From Phoronis australis (lineage: Eukaryota; Phoronida; Phoronidae), in NCBI GenBank assembly GCA_002633005.1, contig NMRA01000713.1, positions 115,362-151,506 on the forward strand: 36,145 nucleotides of DNA. Reading direction: 5' to 3'. The notes under the pieces were generated by a model, which searched no databases, was not told the origin of the DNA, and was given only the letters and a program-made list of their open reading frames with translations. This document shows, piece by piece, positions 1 through 9,368 of the stretch. Each line of letters starts with the position of its first letter. Within the stretch, counting starts at the first letter, position 1. The translations under genes and the position numbers were made by a program.

Positions 1-984
1 AAACTATAAATACACTACATATGCAAACGAATCACGATATATTACTAATAAAACAAAATAATGAAGACTTTTCGAGCAAGCCATAGCACATTCAGTTACA
101 AGGAAAAAATGACGGCGTTCAGGACAAGTTCCTGAACTGATGAGCCGGAAATGTGGGTACGGAAATAACCGATGACAACCGGTAATCATACGCTCAGAGA
201 GTAGGGTCAAATACTGTTAAAAAATCGCTTTTGGCAAGAAAGGCGAAAAGAATATAAAGAAAGGGTGTCGAAAATAAGAATTTATGTTGTAAATATTTTC
301 GGATACTAGAACCACATGGGCAGTTTGCAACAAGGACTTTAAGGGATTTAATTCGAATGAAATCTGGAAGCTAGAAGACACTATCTGATAAGCACATTCT
401 GAAATAACAATTGTGCTTGTATTTTCCAAGATGTTCAACACACATTGTTAGGTATAGGGATAGGGTTCATTCCACCATCCTTGGGCTTTCAGAGTACCCT
501 CCTAAAACCATTCCACAGGTTTATATAAGATACGACACTCAACTGGGTGATTTTTCTCAAACATTTTCTCTTCAAAATGGTGCTTGAAAAAATCCCTACC
601 AAAGCAAACTTTTTCCCATGAATACAACGGGTTTCACTCTAGAAGTTAAAACACTGCAAATGGTACCTTTTTCCTACTGCAAAAGGGATTTTAATACGAT
701 GAACCTGTATTTTTAAAACCTTGGACACCATACTCAGTTTTGACAACAGGAATCTCTGAGCCGACTTTTTCAAGCTTAATGGGTGAAAAAGACAGCTGTC
801 AAAGAATTACTATGAAAGGATTCAGTTGTTAGCATTAGCTCTTATAAAAAGATTGTGCATTTGAAACATTAGGCTACAATTTTATTGAAGTCCAAACCTC
901 AGACCACAAACATAATGTTTTTTTAGCCACTGCCTAAATGGGTGGAGATTCTTCTAGTACCAGATATGCACAAAACTAAAGGTT
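1..984. other. AT-rich intergenic DNA, no gene seen
   Basis: I find no convincing coding region, RNA gene or repeat. The short open frames on the minus strand (up to 74 codons) show no recognisable motif and are expected by chance in AT-rich DNA. Confidence 0.6.
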
Positions 985-1290
985 AGGGCCCATTTGGAAC
1001 ACCTCTCGGGTATTTTCGTAGCTACAAATTTACCCTCGGAACATCTGGAGCACCTCGGCTATTTTCCTATTTACATGTACAAATTTTTCTTAGAAACACT
1101 TCAGGTATTTTCGTAGCCTCAAATATCCTCTCGAAGATGAACGTTATCCAAAATATGGCAAGTCACATGATTTTCAATCTTGACAATAATAGGCTAACTG
1201 AAGTCCGCACACATGCAGAGAGCGTTCACCTATTACGTGAAATTTGAGGTTACGAAATCACCCGAGGTGTTCTGGATGCCCTTGGAAGTT
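985..1290. repeat. Degenerate short repeats with an inverted copy
   Basis: A motif close to GGTATTTTCGTAGC followed by a CAAAT stretch occurs at about 1008 and 1097, with a more diverged copy at about 1054. An inverted, diverged copy lies at about 1236-1285 (its reverse complement reads AACACCTCGGGTGATTTCGT). The arrangement resembles a decayed fold-back repeat. I do not recognise the family. Confidence 0.4.
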
Positions 1291-1635
1291 AATGTTTTCA
1301 GTGCATGCTCGAACTTTATGGCCAATCATTCTCCACTAAGTTTGATAATCACGCAGGTTAAATTCATCTCCAATGAGCAGTTTGAGGCCCCGAATATACC
1401 CAAGGTGATCTGAATGGCTTAGGACTCTCAAGTTGTGTGGGGTCCCACCTCAAAAAGGGAAATGGGGAAGAAAAAAATAGTATGTCAACGAGGTGAGGGG
1501 TGTAGCTTGAGAATTTTGGCTACCTGTAGGGTCGATAATTGTGTTGTTCTAGGAGGTGAAGACTGTGTAGGCTTCAAAGTGGTGGAAATTGGGTGCCAGC
1601 AGTGTCTACTGTAACACTGTACAAAGAGGGATAGG

Positions 1636-1784
1636 GGAAAGGGGGGGGGTGCGGCAAGGGGGCCTTGGCCCTGCCTAAAATTCTCCCAGATTCCATTTGG
1701 TAGTTTGGGAGTGCAAATGTTTGACGGGCAAAATACTCTGCCCTTGCCCCACCCCCCTAACTCAAAATCCTGGATCATCCCCTG
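1636..1784 (-). repeat. Short TIR element, CAGTGG/CAGGGG family, truncated copy
   Basis: Read on the minus strand, this begins CAGGGGATGATCCAGGATTT and then follows the same order as the complete copy at 14451-14611: a G-run, a TTTTGCCCGTCA block, an AATGGAATCTGGGA block, then a second G-rich tract. The far TIR is missing. This is a non-autonomous DNA element fragment. The antisense open frame across it is not a gene. Confidence 0.65.
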
Positions 1785-1813
1785 CTGTAAGATCTTACAG
1801 CAGGGGAGGATCC
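1772..1813. repeat. 42-bp near-perfect palindrome at a head-to-head element junction
   Basis: The arms are complementary at all but one position each, around the exact 16-base palindrome CTGTAAGATCTTACAG. The outer parts of both arms are the CAGGGG ends of two copies of the short TIR element facing each other. The second copy is visible only as about 25 bases from 1801. Confidence 0.8.
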
Positions 1814-2094
1814 ATGATTTCGGGATGTTTTCAATTCATAAAAAGCGTTCAAAAATGAAACTGAAAAATGTCAAGGGAAAAGAGTGAAGCCATTGTTAAT
1901 TCAGGTTTATTTTCCTAATAAGTAGTCGATAATTACATGATTTTACGTCAGTTATTTGGTAATATCACAACATATAAACAGCTACCTCACCAGAGAGTTC
2001 CCCCCGACCGCCAACGCGACCCAGTCGCAAAATAACTTTACTCTAGGGACACCTAGCGACCTTATAACGTAATACCGGATGTCAGCATGCGCAG

Positions 2095-2365
2095 AACAAA
2101 CTTCCTGGTTAAAAATTGCCAGCTGACAGCCAATGAAAACCATCGTTCTAGTGCGCTGTACCTGGGCCTTCACAAGCAATCCGTGACGTCAGCTTGTGAG
2201 GCCCGGGAACCAGGTTAACCCACGAGATTGATTGGGGTCTGCTACAGGGCACTTTTCCATCTGCATTCTTGGAATGTCATTGGCTGTTCCGATTTCAAGA
2301 AACAAGGCATTCTATTGGTCAGTTGTATAATAGGTCAAACTAGTTCACCAACATGGCGACTTCCA
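2095..2365 (+). promoter_or_regulatory. Possible TATA-less promoter (CRE, CCAAT boxes, YY1-like start)
   Basis: Visible motifs: an exact CRE TGACGTCA at 2184-2191, CCAAT at 2130-2134, and reverse CCAAT (ATTGG) at 2279-2283 and 2314-2318. A YY1-like CCAACATGGCGAC at 2348-2360 contains an ATG. From that ATG (2353) a 26-codon frame runs to a TAA at 2431-2433 with no clear splice donor. CRE, CCAAT and YY1 sites cluster in animal TATA-less promoters, but each also occurs by chance. Calling this a promoter is inference. Confidence 0.3.
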
Positions 2366-2433
2366 CTGAAGGAATGTCGGTGGATTTACAGCTGTTTAAA
2401 TCTCTCTGTTTTGATCGAGCTCCTGCCTTTTAA

Positions 2434-2896
2434 AGCTAACGAGTCAAGGAATACATCACCAGTAACGTATACGAAACATTTTATGATAATTGTCCAGTAT
2501 ACTATGCTGGATTCTGAAGTAATGTGATTTTTTACGAAATAATTTGTGGAAAAAATAGGCATTACCTGCCATTACCATTACCCCATTAGGCCACCCACAA
2601 CAACAGTCGCGTACTATTATAGTATGCCACGTAATAGCGGGAGAGGATTAGCTGAGTGCGTCGCGGCCACTGGAAATTGTCTCGATCTTTTCAGAACACA
2701 CCGTCTCGTATGTTAACATGTACATGTGCGTTATGTAAGTTACCGTGAATGCCGTGAAAGTTGAATTGGTGGGTCAGATAAGGATATAATACAAAGTCAC
2801 TGGCACACTTGTCACTTCTAACAGAAGTTAGGAGCATAAAAATACAGTCAATGGTCCTAAACACGCAAACATTAATCAGTCTACCAATAGTGTTAC
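2434..2896. other. Intergenic, no gene seen
   Basis: No coding potential, RNA gene or recognisable repeat is visible here. Confidence 0.5.
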
Positions 2897-3200
2897 CAGT
2901 GTCGGATCTAGGATATCACAAGGGGGGGCCAACATTTTGTCCGGCTGTAAGCATTTGCGCAAACTGAACCACGATTTTAGATGCGCATAGCACCGAATGG
3001 GGGGAGGTCCCACCCAGGAAATTTTTCTGTTTTTACCTCTAGAAATCCAGCATTTTCCTTGATTCCTGAAGTATTATCCAAGAAAAAAAGGCAAAAAAGG
3101 GAGAACGTGTCAAACAGGAGAAACTGCAAGTACCAAAGAGTCGAACTCACGACCTGGCGGATAGAGCGCGCGTGCGTTACCACTACACCACCACGATTTA
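2897..3200 (-). repeat. tRNA-derived SINE-like element
   Basis: On the minus strand a tRNA-like head lies at about 3133-3198. It has an A-box-like TGGTGTAGTGGTAACGC and, about 35 bases on, a B-box-like GAGTTCGACTC. The acceptor and T stems pair poorly, so it is not a functional tRNA. The body runs down to 2897 and ends with GATATCCTAGATCCGACACTG, the complement of the CAGTGGCGGATCTAGG terminus. About 85 bases of the tail recur at 12715-12801, so this is a dispersed family. Joining head and tail into one element is inference. Confidence 0.5.
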
Positions 3201-3627
3201 ACTGCTAATGTCATACTAAGAGACCTACTTGTTTTTGGTCCACAGCGTTTGCGCGCGGAACCTACTTCTTTTTGTTATGCTTATTATATATTTTGTGCCA
3301 TCAATTCTTAACAAATTTGTCGTATTTGAAATAGTCTTCAAGTGCCCAAAAGACCAAATCCGTTTTTCGTGTTGGCAATAATGACGGGATTGCTTTGGAA
3401 ATCGTCTTAAGATAAGGTAGCGAGGACAGCATTCTTCAGCGAATCGCTTCGCGTATCTGTCACCGTGTTAAATTCGCTCACTACAATCGGCAAAAAAATA
3501 ACCCAAAAATGTAATAAATGTGAATAAAAATTATTGCAAAGTATGAAAAAATATATTGTTTTACTTATCTGATAATCTTTTTTTGTCGCAAAATTCGTTT
3601 AATAATACTTTGCACGAGTTTTTGCAG
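3201..3627. other. AT-rich intergenic, no gene seen
   Basis: No coding region or clear repeat is visible. The 3' end holds a T-rich stretch that could serve as the pyrimidine tract of the exon candidate that follows. Confidence 0.5.
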
Positions 3628-3770
3628 GGACGTGACCGATTTTTCAGACCAAAATGGATGCCGGTAAAAATGACTGCTATTTGGTTTTCAACCCAGGAGA
3701 AGACTAAACTCGCGAATTTTTACGTGAAACTTCGTGAAAGAACAAAAGGGAGCCTTGCGAACACGATTAT
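3628..3770 (+). other. Exon-like segment with AG and GTAAGT borders
   Basis: The segment is preceded by TTTTTGCAG and followed by GTAAGTAG, a good acceptor and donor pair. One frame is open throughout and reads RDRFFRPKWMPVKM and so on. A second frame starts at an ATG at 3654 and reads MDAGKNDCYLVFNPGED before a stop. Neither frame matches a family I recognise. It could be a 5' untranslated exon, a decayed exon or chance. Confidence 0.2.
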
Positions 3771-4497
3771 GTAAGTAGTTTTCACTTTCCTGCACTTAAA
3801 AGTTGAAAAAGTCGCCTGTTCCTGCGACCTTCAACTTCGAGCTGAATTTATTGGTATATAGCATAAATTGCAAATGTAATGAACTGTATTCCGCACTAAA
3901 GGGTTCATTAATGAACTATTTCAAACACTTGTTCTAAACGAACATTTCGTCAATTTCTGACAATCGGGCGAATTTCTGACTCACTTCGTAGTTCCGGGTA
4001 CTGCCGCTAGGGGTGGTCCTGTGAATCGCGTTGAATGTTTGGTTTACAATACTGAAGCACTTCAACTTTTCCTGATGAAAACTCAATGTAAAAGAGAACT
4101 AAACAGTCACTTCTCGTAGTGAGAACAATGATTCTTATATTTAAGTTTTTTTTCTATTTTGCTTCGCATTTTTGTTGGTCAAGCCACTGATAGACTTGGG
4201 TTGGCTTGCTGCCAGAGAGGTCCACACCCATCTTGCCTTGTTGGTCATGACATTTTATTCAGAATATGTCAAGATAGAAAATGAAAATGTTTTAACTTTA
4301 GATTAAACAAATATTACAAGTGTACAAATCTACTGCAGTCCTGTGTTTCCAAGACTTTGTGGTCCACTATTTTGAAACATATACATGCTTTCGATAAACT
4401 TTTTTTCTGACCATGGGCCATTATATATAGTTTTTAACAGAACAATTGAGGTTTGCCTAGACTGTTCATAAATCTCACCCTGATCTTTATCCTCCAG
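3771..4497. other. AT-rich intergenic or intronic, no gene seen
   Basis: No coding region or repeat is recognised. If the flanking exon candidates belong to one gene, this is an intron. There is no direct evidence for that. Confidence 0.45.
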
Positions 4498-4637
4498 GTA
4501 AGCTTCGTTGGAATTTGCTGTGGACCAAACCAGTTGTTATTTTCTTCATTATTTTTGTTCTGATAATTTCACTCCTATTTATCAGTTTCTATCATCATCA
4601 TGTCTCACATTTCTTTCTCAACAGACTCTGCTTCTAG
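4498..4637 (+). other. Candidate terminal exon encoding a membrane helix
   Basis: A pyrimidine-rich tract ending TCCTCCAG lies at 4490-4497. The next frame, phased from 4500, encodes 45 residues before a TAG at 4635-4637. It begins KLRWNLLWTKP, continues with about 20 consecutive hydrophobic residues (PVVIFFIIFVLIISLLFISF), and ends in a short HHH-containing tail. This looks like a single membrane-spanning segment near a C terminus. T-rich DNA gives hydrophobic translations easily and I recognise no family, so chance remains likely. Confidence 0.22.
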
Positions 4638-4798
4638 CTCTTGGTCCAGATCCTTCTACTTTCCTGCTTCTACTGATTCTACTTGCATTTAATCAGTTAT
4701 TCAGTTGGACATGATCTCATAGACAAACGGTCAAAGCCTCCTTCATTTTGGCTCTCCCCTCCACCTATCGGACGGTGCTTTTCAGCTCCTGATGCTGT

Positions 4799-4799
4799 N
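4799..4799. other. Single ambiguous base (N)
   Basis: One unresolved base lies just before a C-run and the minisatellite. Confidence 0.99.
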
Positions 4800-4816
4800 G
4801 GATTGGCCCCCCCCCC

Positions 4817-5081
4817 CTTCCTTAAGGACGCCACAAGTCTTTGTAAGGTACTCCACTGACTTGGTCATTGAAAGGGTTTGGCTCCCTTTTCTTGAGGATG
4901 CCACAAGTCTCTAAGGTGCTTCGCTGACGTACACTAGTCAGTGAAAGGGTTTGGCCCCCTTCCTTGAGGATACCACAAGTCTGTGTAAGGAACTCCACTG
5001 AGCGTCTGTTTGCTGGAAGGTTCTCCACTGTCAATTGTCACAGAAAGGGTTTGGCCCCTCCTTCCTTGAGGATGCCGTGAG
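4817..5081. repeat. Minisatellite, about 70-100-bp units, 3.3 copies
   Basis: Three diverged units start with CTTCCTTGAGGATGCCACAA-like sequence at about 4817, 4887 and 4960. Each ends with GAAAGGGTTTGGC followed by C or T residues. The third unit is longer because of an internal addition, and a fourth partial unit starts near 5061. Open frames on the minus strand across this array are repeat translations, not a gene. Confidence 0.8.
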
Positions 5082-5464
5082 AACTTTATTTATCTGTCCA
5101 TCATAAATTCTTTTTTGTGTTCATATCACTTGAGACAATTTTAGGATTATGAATATTGCAGTTGTTGGTTTTATAGCATGAACATTCCTGGATGGCTCAT
5201 GACAGGGTCTTCATTTTATTACATTGTTGTGGAAAGTTTATGTAAAAGTTTTATTTATTATATGACTTTCAGAAGCTTGTATTAAAATGTTCTATTTATC
5301 ATACTTGTCATCAATACATTATTTTTTGAAATGATGTTTGTTTATCTTTGATTTTTATTTAATGTAATTGATTTTGACAAAGTTAAGCCGGTTGCAAACA
5401 GCATGATTGTTAAAAACAATATCACAAATAATATCAATAATTTGCTCAACCAATTATCAAGTTT
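5082..5464. other. AT-rich intergenic, no gene seen
   Basis: No coding region, RNA gene or repeat is recognised. Confidence 0.5.
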
Positions 5465-5890
5465 CAACTTTCCTGATAAAAAATCTTTAAAATGATACCT
5501 TATTTGTTTATTTCCTGGAGTAATTGTTATTTTATGAAAATTCGAAATCGCAAAATTGTACGTAGTGACTTCTCTTTGTCGGCTGTGTTGACTTTAAGGT
5601 CAATATCTTCGCACAGGAACGTCTAATCGAAATGGTTTTTTTGGCAAATTATTCATCATAAAAAGTTCTTTAAAATGATGTATTACATGTCTATTTACGT
5701 TTCTTAGTTTTGAAATAATAATATTTTGAACTCGCAGATTCGATTTGACAGAATTTTTACCAAAAATTTTGACACGAAAATGACATTTTCTCCGGAACCA
5801 TAAGTCCAATTTAAAAAATTTTACTATCGTTATTTTAGTCTCGAAAAGAGCTTTCTAATGATGTATATTACATGCACATTTTCTAAAATT
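5465..5890. repeat. Diverged tandem repeat, period roughly 185 bp
   Basis: A motif near TCTTTAAAATGATG followed by a TTACATGTCTATTT-like stretch appears at about 5483, 5668 and 5855. Between the copies are variable A/T-rich segments. The copies are old and the period is estimated by eye. Confidence 0.4.
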
Positions 5891-6329
5891 TTTGAAAAAT
5901 GCTGTTCTCCCTAGATAAGGTTTGATAAAGTGAGTATTGCGAGTTTCTGAGTGATTCACTAAGGCTTCGATTAAAATTCACATCTTACCAGCAGCTTCTG
6001 TTTTTTCATCGTCACTCAAGGTTCCATTTTCTTTGAAAAATGAAGTAAATTTTCTTCATTGCACAGTGGAGCAGACGACGGAAACGGAGTCGTAGTGTGC
6101 AGCGCCACTGCCCTGCCGGTCGCCTTGGATATCGCGGGAGAGCCTATACTTAGCCACAGTTCCGTTACGAATGCGCCGTGTTCCGAATTTGACACTTGAA
6201 ATTAGATTTGAGCCCCCCCCCTCTCCCAACACTAAAACTGCACACATTTAAATTTTTTTTCATCCGTATAATTTTAATTACCGGGGTTAATTAATAAACT
6301 CAACATTTCCCTACGCTCTTACTGTTTTA
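5891..6329. other. Intergenic with a locally GC-rich patch
   Basis: Positions 6060-6190 are clearly richer in G, C and CpG than their surroundings. The open frames there are short and show no motif. No gene is called. Confidence 0.45.
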
Positions 6330-6387
6330 TGTTTTGGCGGCAGCCAAGGGGGGGGGAGGCCCTGGGCCCCCCCTAAATCCGCCTATG
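6330..6387 (-). repeat. One end of a CAGTGGCGGATT-family short element
   Basis: On the minus strand it starts CATAGGCGGATTTAGGGGGG and continues into a G/C-rich tract, like the right end of the complete copy at 14451-14611. The opposite end is not recognisable. Confidence 0.5.
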
Positions 6388-6504
6388 GTTATAATGACTG
6401 ATTTTATCGCTTTTGGCGGTGCCATTTGGCAGTGCCTTTGACTGCCATCGTACAGTCCTACGGAGTATTCAATTATTTCGGAGGTTGTTTGTTGCTGTGA
6501 AATT

Positions 6505-6849
6505 ATGATTATACCCACACTTTTCTATAATCAGCAAGATAAAACCTCACCCTTTAGTGATTTGGCACAGTCATTAAAACTGACCCATTTTGGTGAGAGC
6601 CTCGATGAAAGAGTCAACTTTTCTGATAAAATAATTACGCAAAGTTATTATTTACAGGGAATTGAATTTCAGCAAGAATCTCTCAGGGCTGTATTCTTTT
6701 TAACACAACAAGCCTCAGTTGTATATGAAACCTTCAGTGGTTTTGGTGGAAAAATGGATCATTTTATACAGTTCAAACCAAAAAGTAAATATTTTTGTGT
6801 GGAATTTATTTTAAATTCGCCCTTTCATGCTGACTTTTGTAATGCCTGA
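6505..6849 (+). CDS. Uncharacterised 114-codon open frame
   Basis: This open frame starts with an ATG and ends at a TGA. It is longer than most chance frames nearby. The protein has mixed composition, no signal peptide or clear membrane helix, and no motif I recognise. No splice signals or promoter motifs stand out. I infer it is probably a chance frame and list it only because it is among the longer unexplained ones. Confidence 0.12.
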   Translation: MIIPTLFYNQQDKTSPFSDLAQSLKLTHFGESLDERVNFSDKIITQSYYLQGIEFQQESLRAVFFLTQQASVVYETFSGFGGKMDHFIQFKPKSKYFCVEFILNSPFHADFCNA

Positions 6850-6967
6850 GCCACTGGTCAGAGGGGCACATTTGGTTATATGCAAGTGTCCTCTCTCTCC
6901 TGGACCCTGACTCATCGACTGTTTCATTTTTTGCTTTCCACATTCACATGACATCAAGTGTTGCAGT

Positions 6968-7425
6968 TTGCAAAAACACTAAACAGGGTTTCAACAAACC
7001 ATTAGCATTTGTTTTTTTCTTCTAATACCATCCACGGTGTCCTGCTTCAGGAAGATCGCAACAAATTCGCGTTCAAAGCACAAAAATGTTCCCAAAAAGC
7101 TCACGCATCGAGCCTCCTTGGACGGTTCGAGGTCAAGGACGGTACGGTAATTTTTGATTTGTCACGGACTGTCACCACATCGATAACTCCACATTAGCCA
7201 GACCATTTCGTAACCTTCCGTGAGAAGCCGGCAATTGCCGTCCATCCGTAACTCATCGGTTAATTCCGTACCGTCCTTGACCTCGAACCATCCAAGGAGG
7301 CTCGATGCGTGGGCCTTTTGGGAACATTTTTGTGCTTTGACCCGAATTTGTTGCGTTCTCGCTGAAGTAAGACACGGTGGATGGTATTAGAAGCTAATGG
7401 TTTGTTGAAACCTTGTTTTGTTTAA
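6968..7425. repeat. Fold-back (hairpin) repeat
   Basis: The left arm (about 6968-7157) and right arm (about 7247-7425) are inverted copies, roughly 170-190 bases each with about 90 bases between. Matching landmarks: AACAGGGTTTCAACAAACC on the left pairs with GGTTTGTTGAAACCTTGTTT on the right, and ACCATCCACGGTGTCCTGC pairs with a diverged GACACGGTGGATGGT. A third copy in left-arm orientation lies at 10401-10652. It extends past the hairpin into sequence found here only next to the right arm (7426-7506). Confidence 0.8.
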
Positions 7426-7495
7426 ATTTATTGAGTTCTGTGTTTGATATGGACGGCTCATGAAGTGAAGCCCCCGTGGAATTTCCGGTCGGGAG

Positions 7496-7606
7496 TGTCA
7501 TACCTTGTAGTATTACATTTAATGTATTGGGGACGATCAGCTGAGGACGCCTGTGCTTCAGTATAGTATTTTATTCACTAATAATTGTGTGTTTCTGATT
7601 CCTATA
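7496..7606 (+). repeat. Putative LTR of a Ty3/Gypsy element
   Basis: The segment starts TGTCATACC directly after a purine-rich GGTCGGGAG and runs to about TTCCTATA. It is followed by TCGGTGACCTCGAATG (primer-binding-site-like) and then by a gag start at 7636. Position and TG start fit an LTR. No second LTR copy was found and the 3' boundary is uncertain, so this is inference from context. The sequence upstream (7247-7495) would then be an internal 3' region. Confidence 0.35.
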
Positions 7607-7635
7607 TCGGTGACCTCGAATGTTGAACACTTAAA

Positions 7636-7880
7636 ATGGCAGAGGGAAATATAGTGATACAAAGCTTGTTACTGACCTCGCTTCAACTCTTCAGACGCTT
7701 GCAATGCAATCAACTAAGGTAAACGCGGTCTCCATCAAGTTGCCGGACTTTTGGACAAAATCGCCCGAAGTTTGGTTCGCCAATGTCGAGGCTCAGTTTG
7801 GAATCAAAGGGGTTATACAGGACCAAAGAAAATATGATTATGTGGTGAGTGCCATTGATGTTAACACAGCCGACGGTGAC
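7636..7880 (+). pseudogene. gag: Ty3/Gypsy gag, 5' fragment
   Basis: From the ATG at 7636 the frame reads MAEGNIVIQS. After a frameshift near 7660 it reads KLVTDLASTLQTLAMQST, then VNAVSIKLPDFWTKSP and EVWFANVEAQFGIKGV. The order KLP-FW, then WF-x-VEAQF, then a YVVSAID-like segment is the start of the Gag polyprotein in one group of animal Ty3/Gypsy elements. Similarity stops near 7880, after VNTAD. The rest of gag and all of pol are absent here. It is not obviously the same family as the Gypsy element at 16995-20648, whose retained gag part is the C-terminal half. Confidence 0.7.
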
Positions 7881-8420
7881 GGGGCGATCTGGGATCGAGA
7901 GAAAAACCACAGGGTAGATCTGTGGTCGACAGATCTATTCGGTCGATTACATTTTATTGCCCGTGAAGGCTGCCTGAAGAAATATGACTCTCGCGTTTGT
8001 ATTTTTCAACGACATGTAAAATATTCATCAAAAATTCCACGTAAAATTCTGAAAACAAGCGTTTTTCTCCCACGAAAATCGATGAAGTTTTGGCCGAGAT
8101 ATTTCACTTTCAGTCCAGGCTTAGCCCTGCACACTGGAGAATCGTCACAAAAGATTACTACGCGGTAATGCGGTTTCACTCTCAACAAAGGAAGACGTCA
8201 AAATTGACTTATAATTGTCATTTTTAATCTATTTGCATGTTAAATTATCGAAATGTAAGTAAAATCGTACTCTATATTTTAGCAAGAAAACAGCAATTTC
8301 ATTTTGGTGAACATGTCTATCAGGACCCAACTCGCGCATGGTGATGAGTAGTGAGTCCGGTACAACGCGTGAGGATGGTTGTGTTGTTTTTGCTTTCTAC
8401 TCAAAAGTATCCGTTTCAAA
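7881..8420. other. Unassigned DNA after the gag break, with a small hairpin
   Basis: The open frame continuing from gag is not gag-like here. A perfect 9-bp inverted repeat TAGATCTGT/ACAGATCTA lies at 7915-7937 close to the break point. Nothing else is recognised. Confidence 0.5.
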
Positions 8421-8631
8421 ATGGAAGATGGACAGAAAATGCAGGCATGAGTTGACGAAAACGGCCATTGGGCGGAAGCAATTGTGCGGGGAGTAAATGA
8501 CAGCGCCGGGAATTCACGTCGGTTTTCCTGGATGGCCGTCTGAGTTTGACCAGCTCGTCGAGCCGTGATTCGTGAGAGGCTGAGGTGATCGACTATGTCG
8601 GGCTCGGGACCTGGACCTGGTGAAGAAAAAC
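8421..8631 (+). pseudogene. Decayed coding exon, MEDGQK...EFDQLVEP
   Basis: An ATG in AAATGG context (8421) opens a frame reading MEDGQKMQA, a TGA, then VDENGHWAEAIVRGVNDSAG. A neighbouring frame continues VGFPGWPSEFDQLVEP. The pattern of a beta-rich start, WAEAIV, and G-WP-EFD-x-x-V resembles small chromo-barrel/MBT-type modules, but that assignment is inference. Further TGA codons interrupt it. The segment ends at a strong donor (GTAAGT at 8632), and a plausible acceptor (TTTTCTGTAG) lies at about 9084 inside the downstream repeat. I read it as a decayed exon of a dispersed gene or element. Confidence 0.35.
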
Positions 8632-8670
8632 GTAAGTATTTTTTGTCATCCCTTATGCTCGCGCGATGCT

Positions 8671-9368
8671 GTTGGCTGTATAAAGTATACCGTGTTTGCG
8701 TGGGATTTTGTGTTCATGAAATTACAGACTATGTACTTGTACCACATCTAAAGTCAGAGAAACATTGTTACTTAGTGAAAAATTAACGTCTGGACGAATC
8801 TGCCATGGTGCCTTCAATGTTGTTTTTGTTCTCTGTAAAGTAAATTTACTGTAACATGTCCGATGTTGTCGGATTGAATTGGTATTCCGGGATTTTCAAT
8901 TCCAGTGGCTGATCCAGAATTTTTCGAATGGTGTTCGCAAATGAAATAATGTCAAGCCATTGTTTTAAATTGCCATTTAAGTTTTATTAATAAGAGGTGG
9001 AGACAGCAATCTGCAGCCATTTCATTGTTACCTTGTTCTCATTTCTTTACATTTGTTTATGTTTCATTTCCTTGTTTTCTGTAGATCCCCCCAACCCCAT
9101 TGCTATAGTGCACTCTCTGTTGACTGAACTTGATGACATAATTGATAAGCCATTGTATTCTGCATACCAGTACTAGCCTAACCCTTAGTCCTACACATCT
9201 GGCCCTATTGTTCACTCTTGACTTTTGTTTACAAAATAATCCAGTCCAGTCTACACCCTGATTGCTTAGTTTAATATTTAGCACAGATTCCAGTGAGTAA
9301 ACTGACTGTATTTCACTTGTTGAACCTTTTCTTACTGTCATGCAGCTCCTGCTTGACAGTGCACATGT
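8671..9368. repeat. 0.7-kb inverted repeat, arm 1
   Basis: This matches the reverse complement of 16305-16972 almost end to end. The chief difference is about 30 extra bases here (about 8845-8875). The open frame on the minus strand (9057-9392) is also open in the other arm, but the copies differ mostly at residue-changing positions, which argues against a conserved protein. A CAGTGGCTGATCCAGAATTT motif at 8903 is a relic of the CAGTGG-type short element inside the repeat. Confidence 0.85.

Noticed and set aside
3133-3198. tRNA gene on the minus strand
   Set aside because: A-box and B-box-like motifs are present, but the stems do not pair well and the sequence continues as a dispersed repeat.
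4817-5081. CRISPR-like array
   Set aside because: The unit length is large and variable, both repeat and spacer parts diverge together, and the context is animal nuclear DNA. It is a minisatellite.
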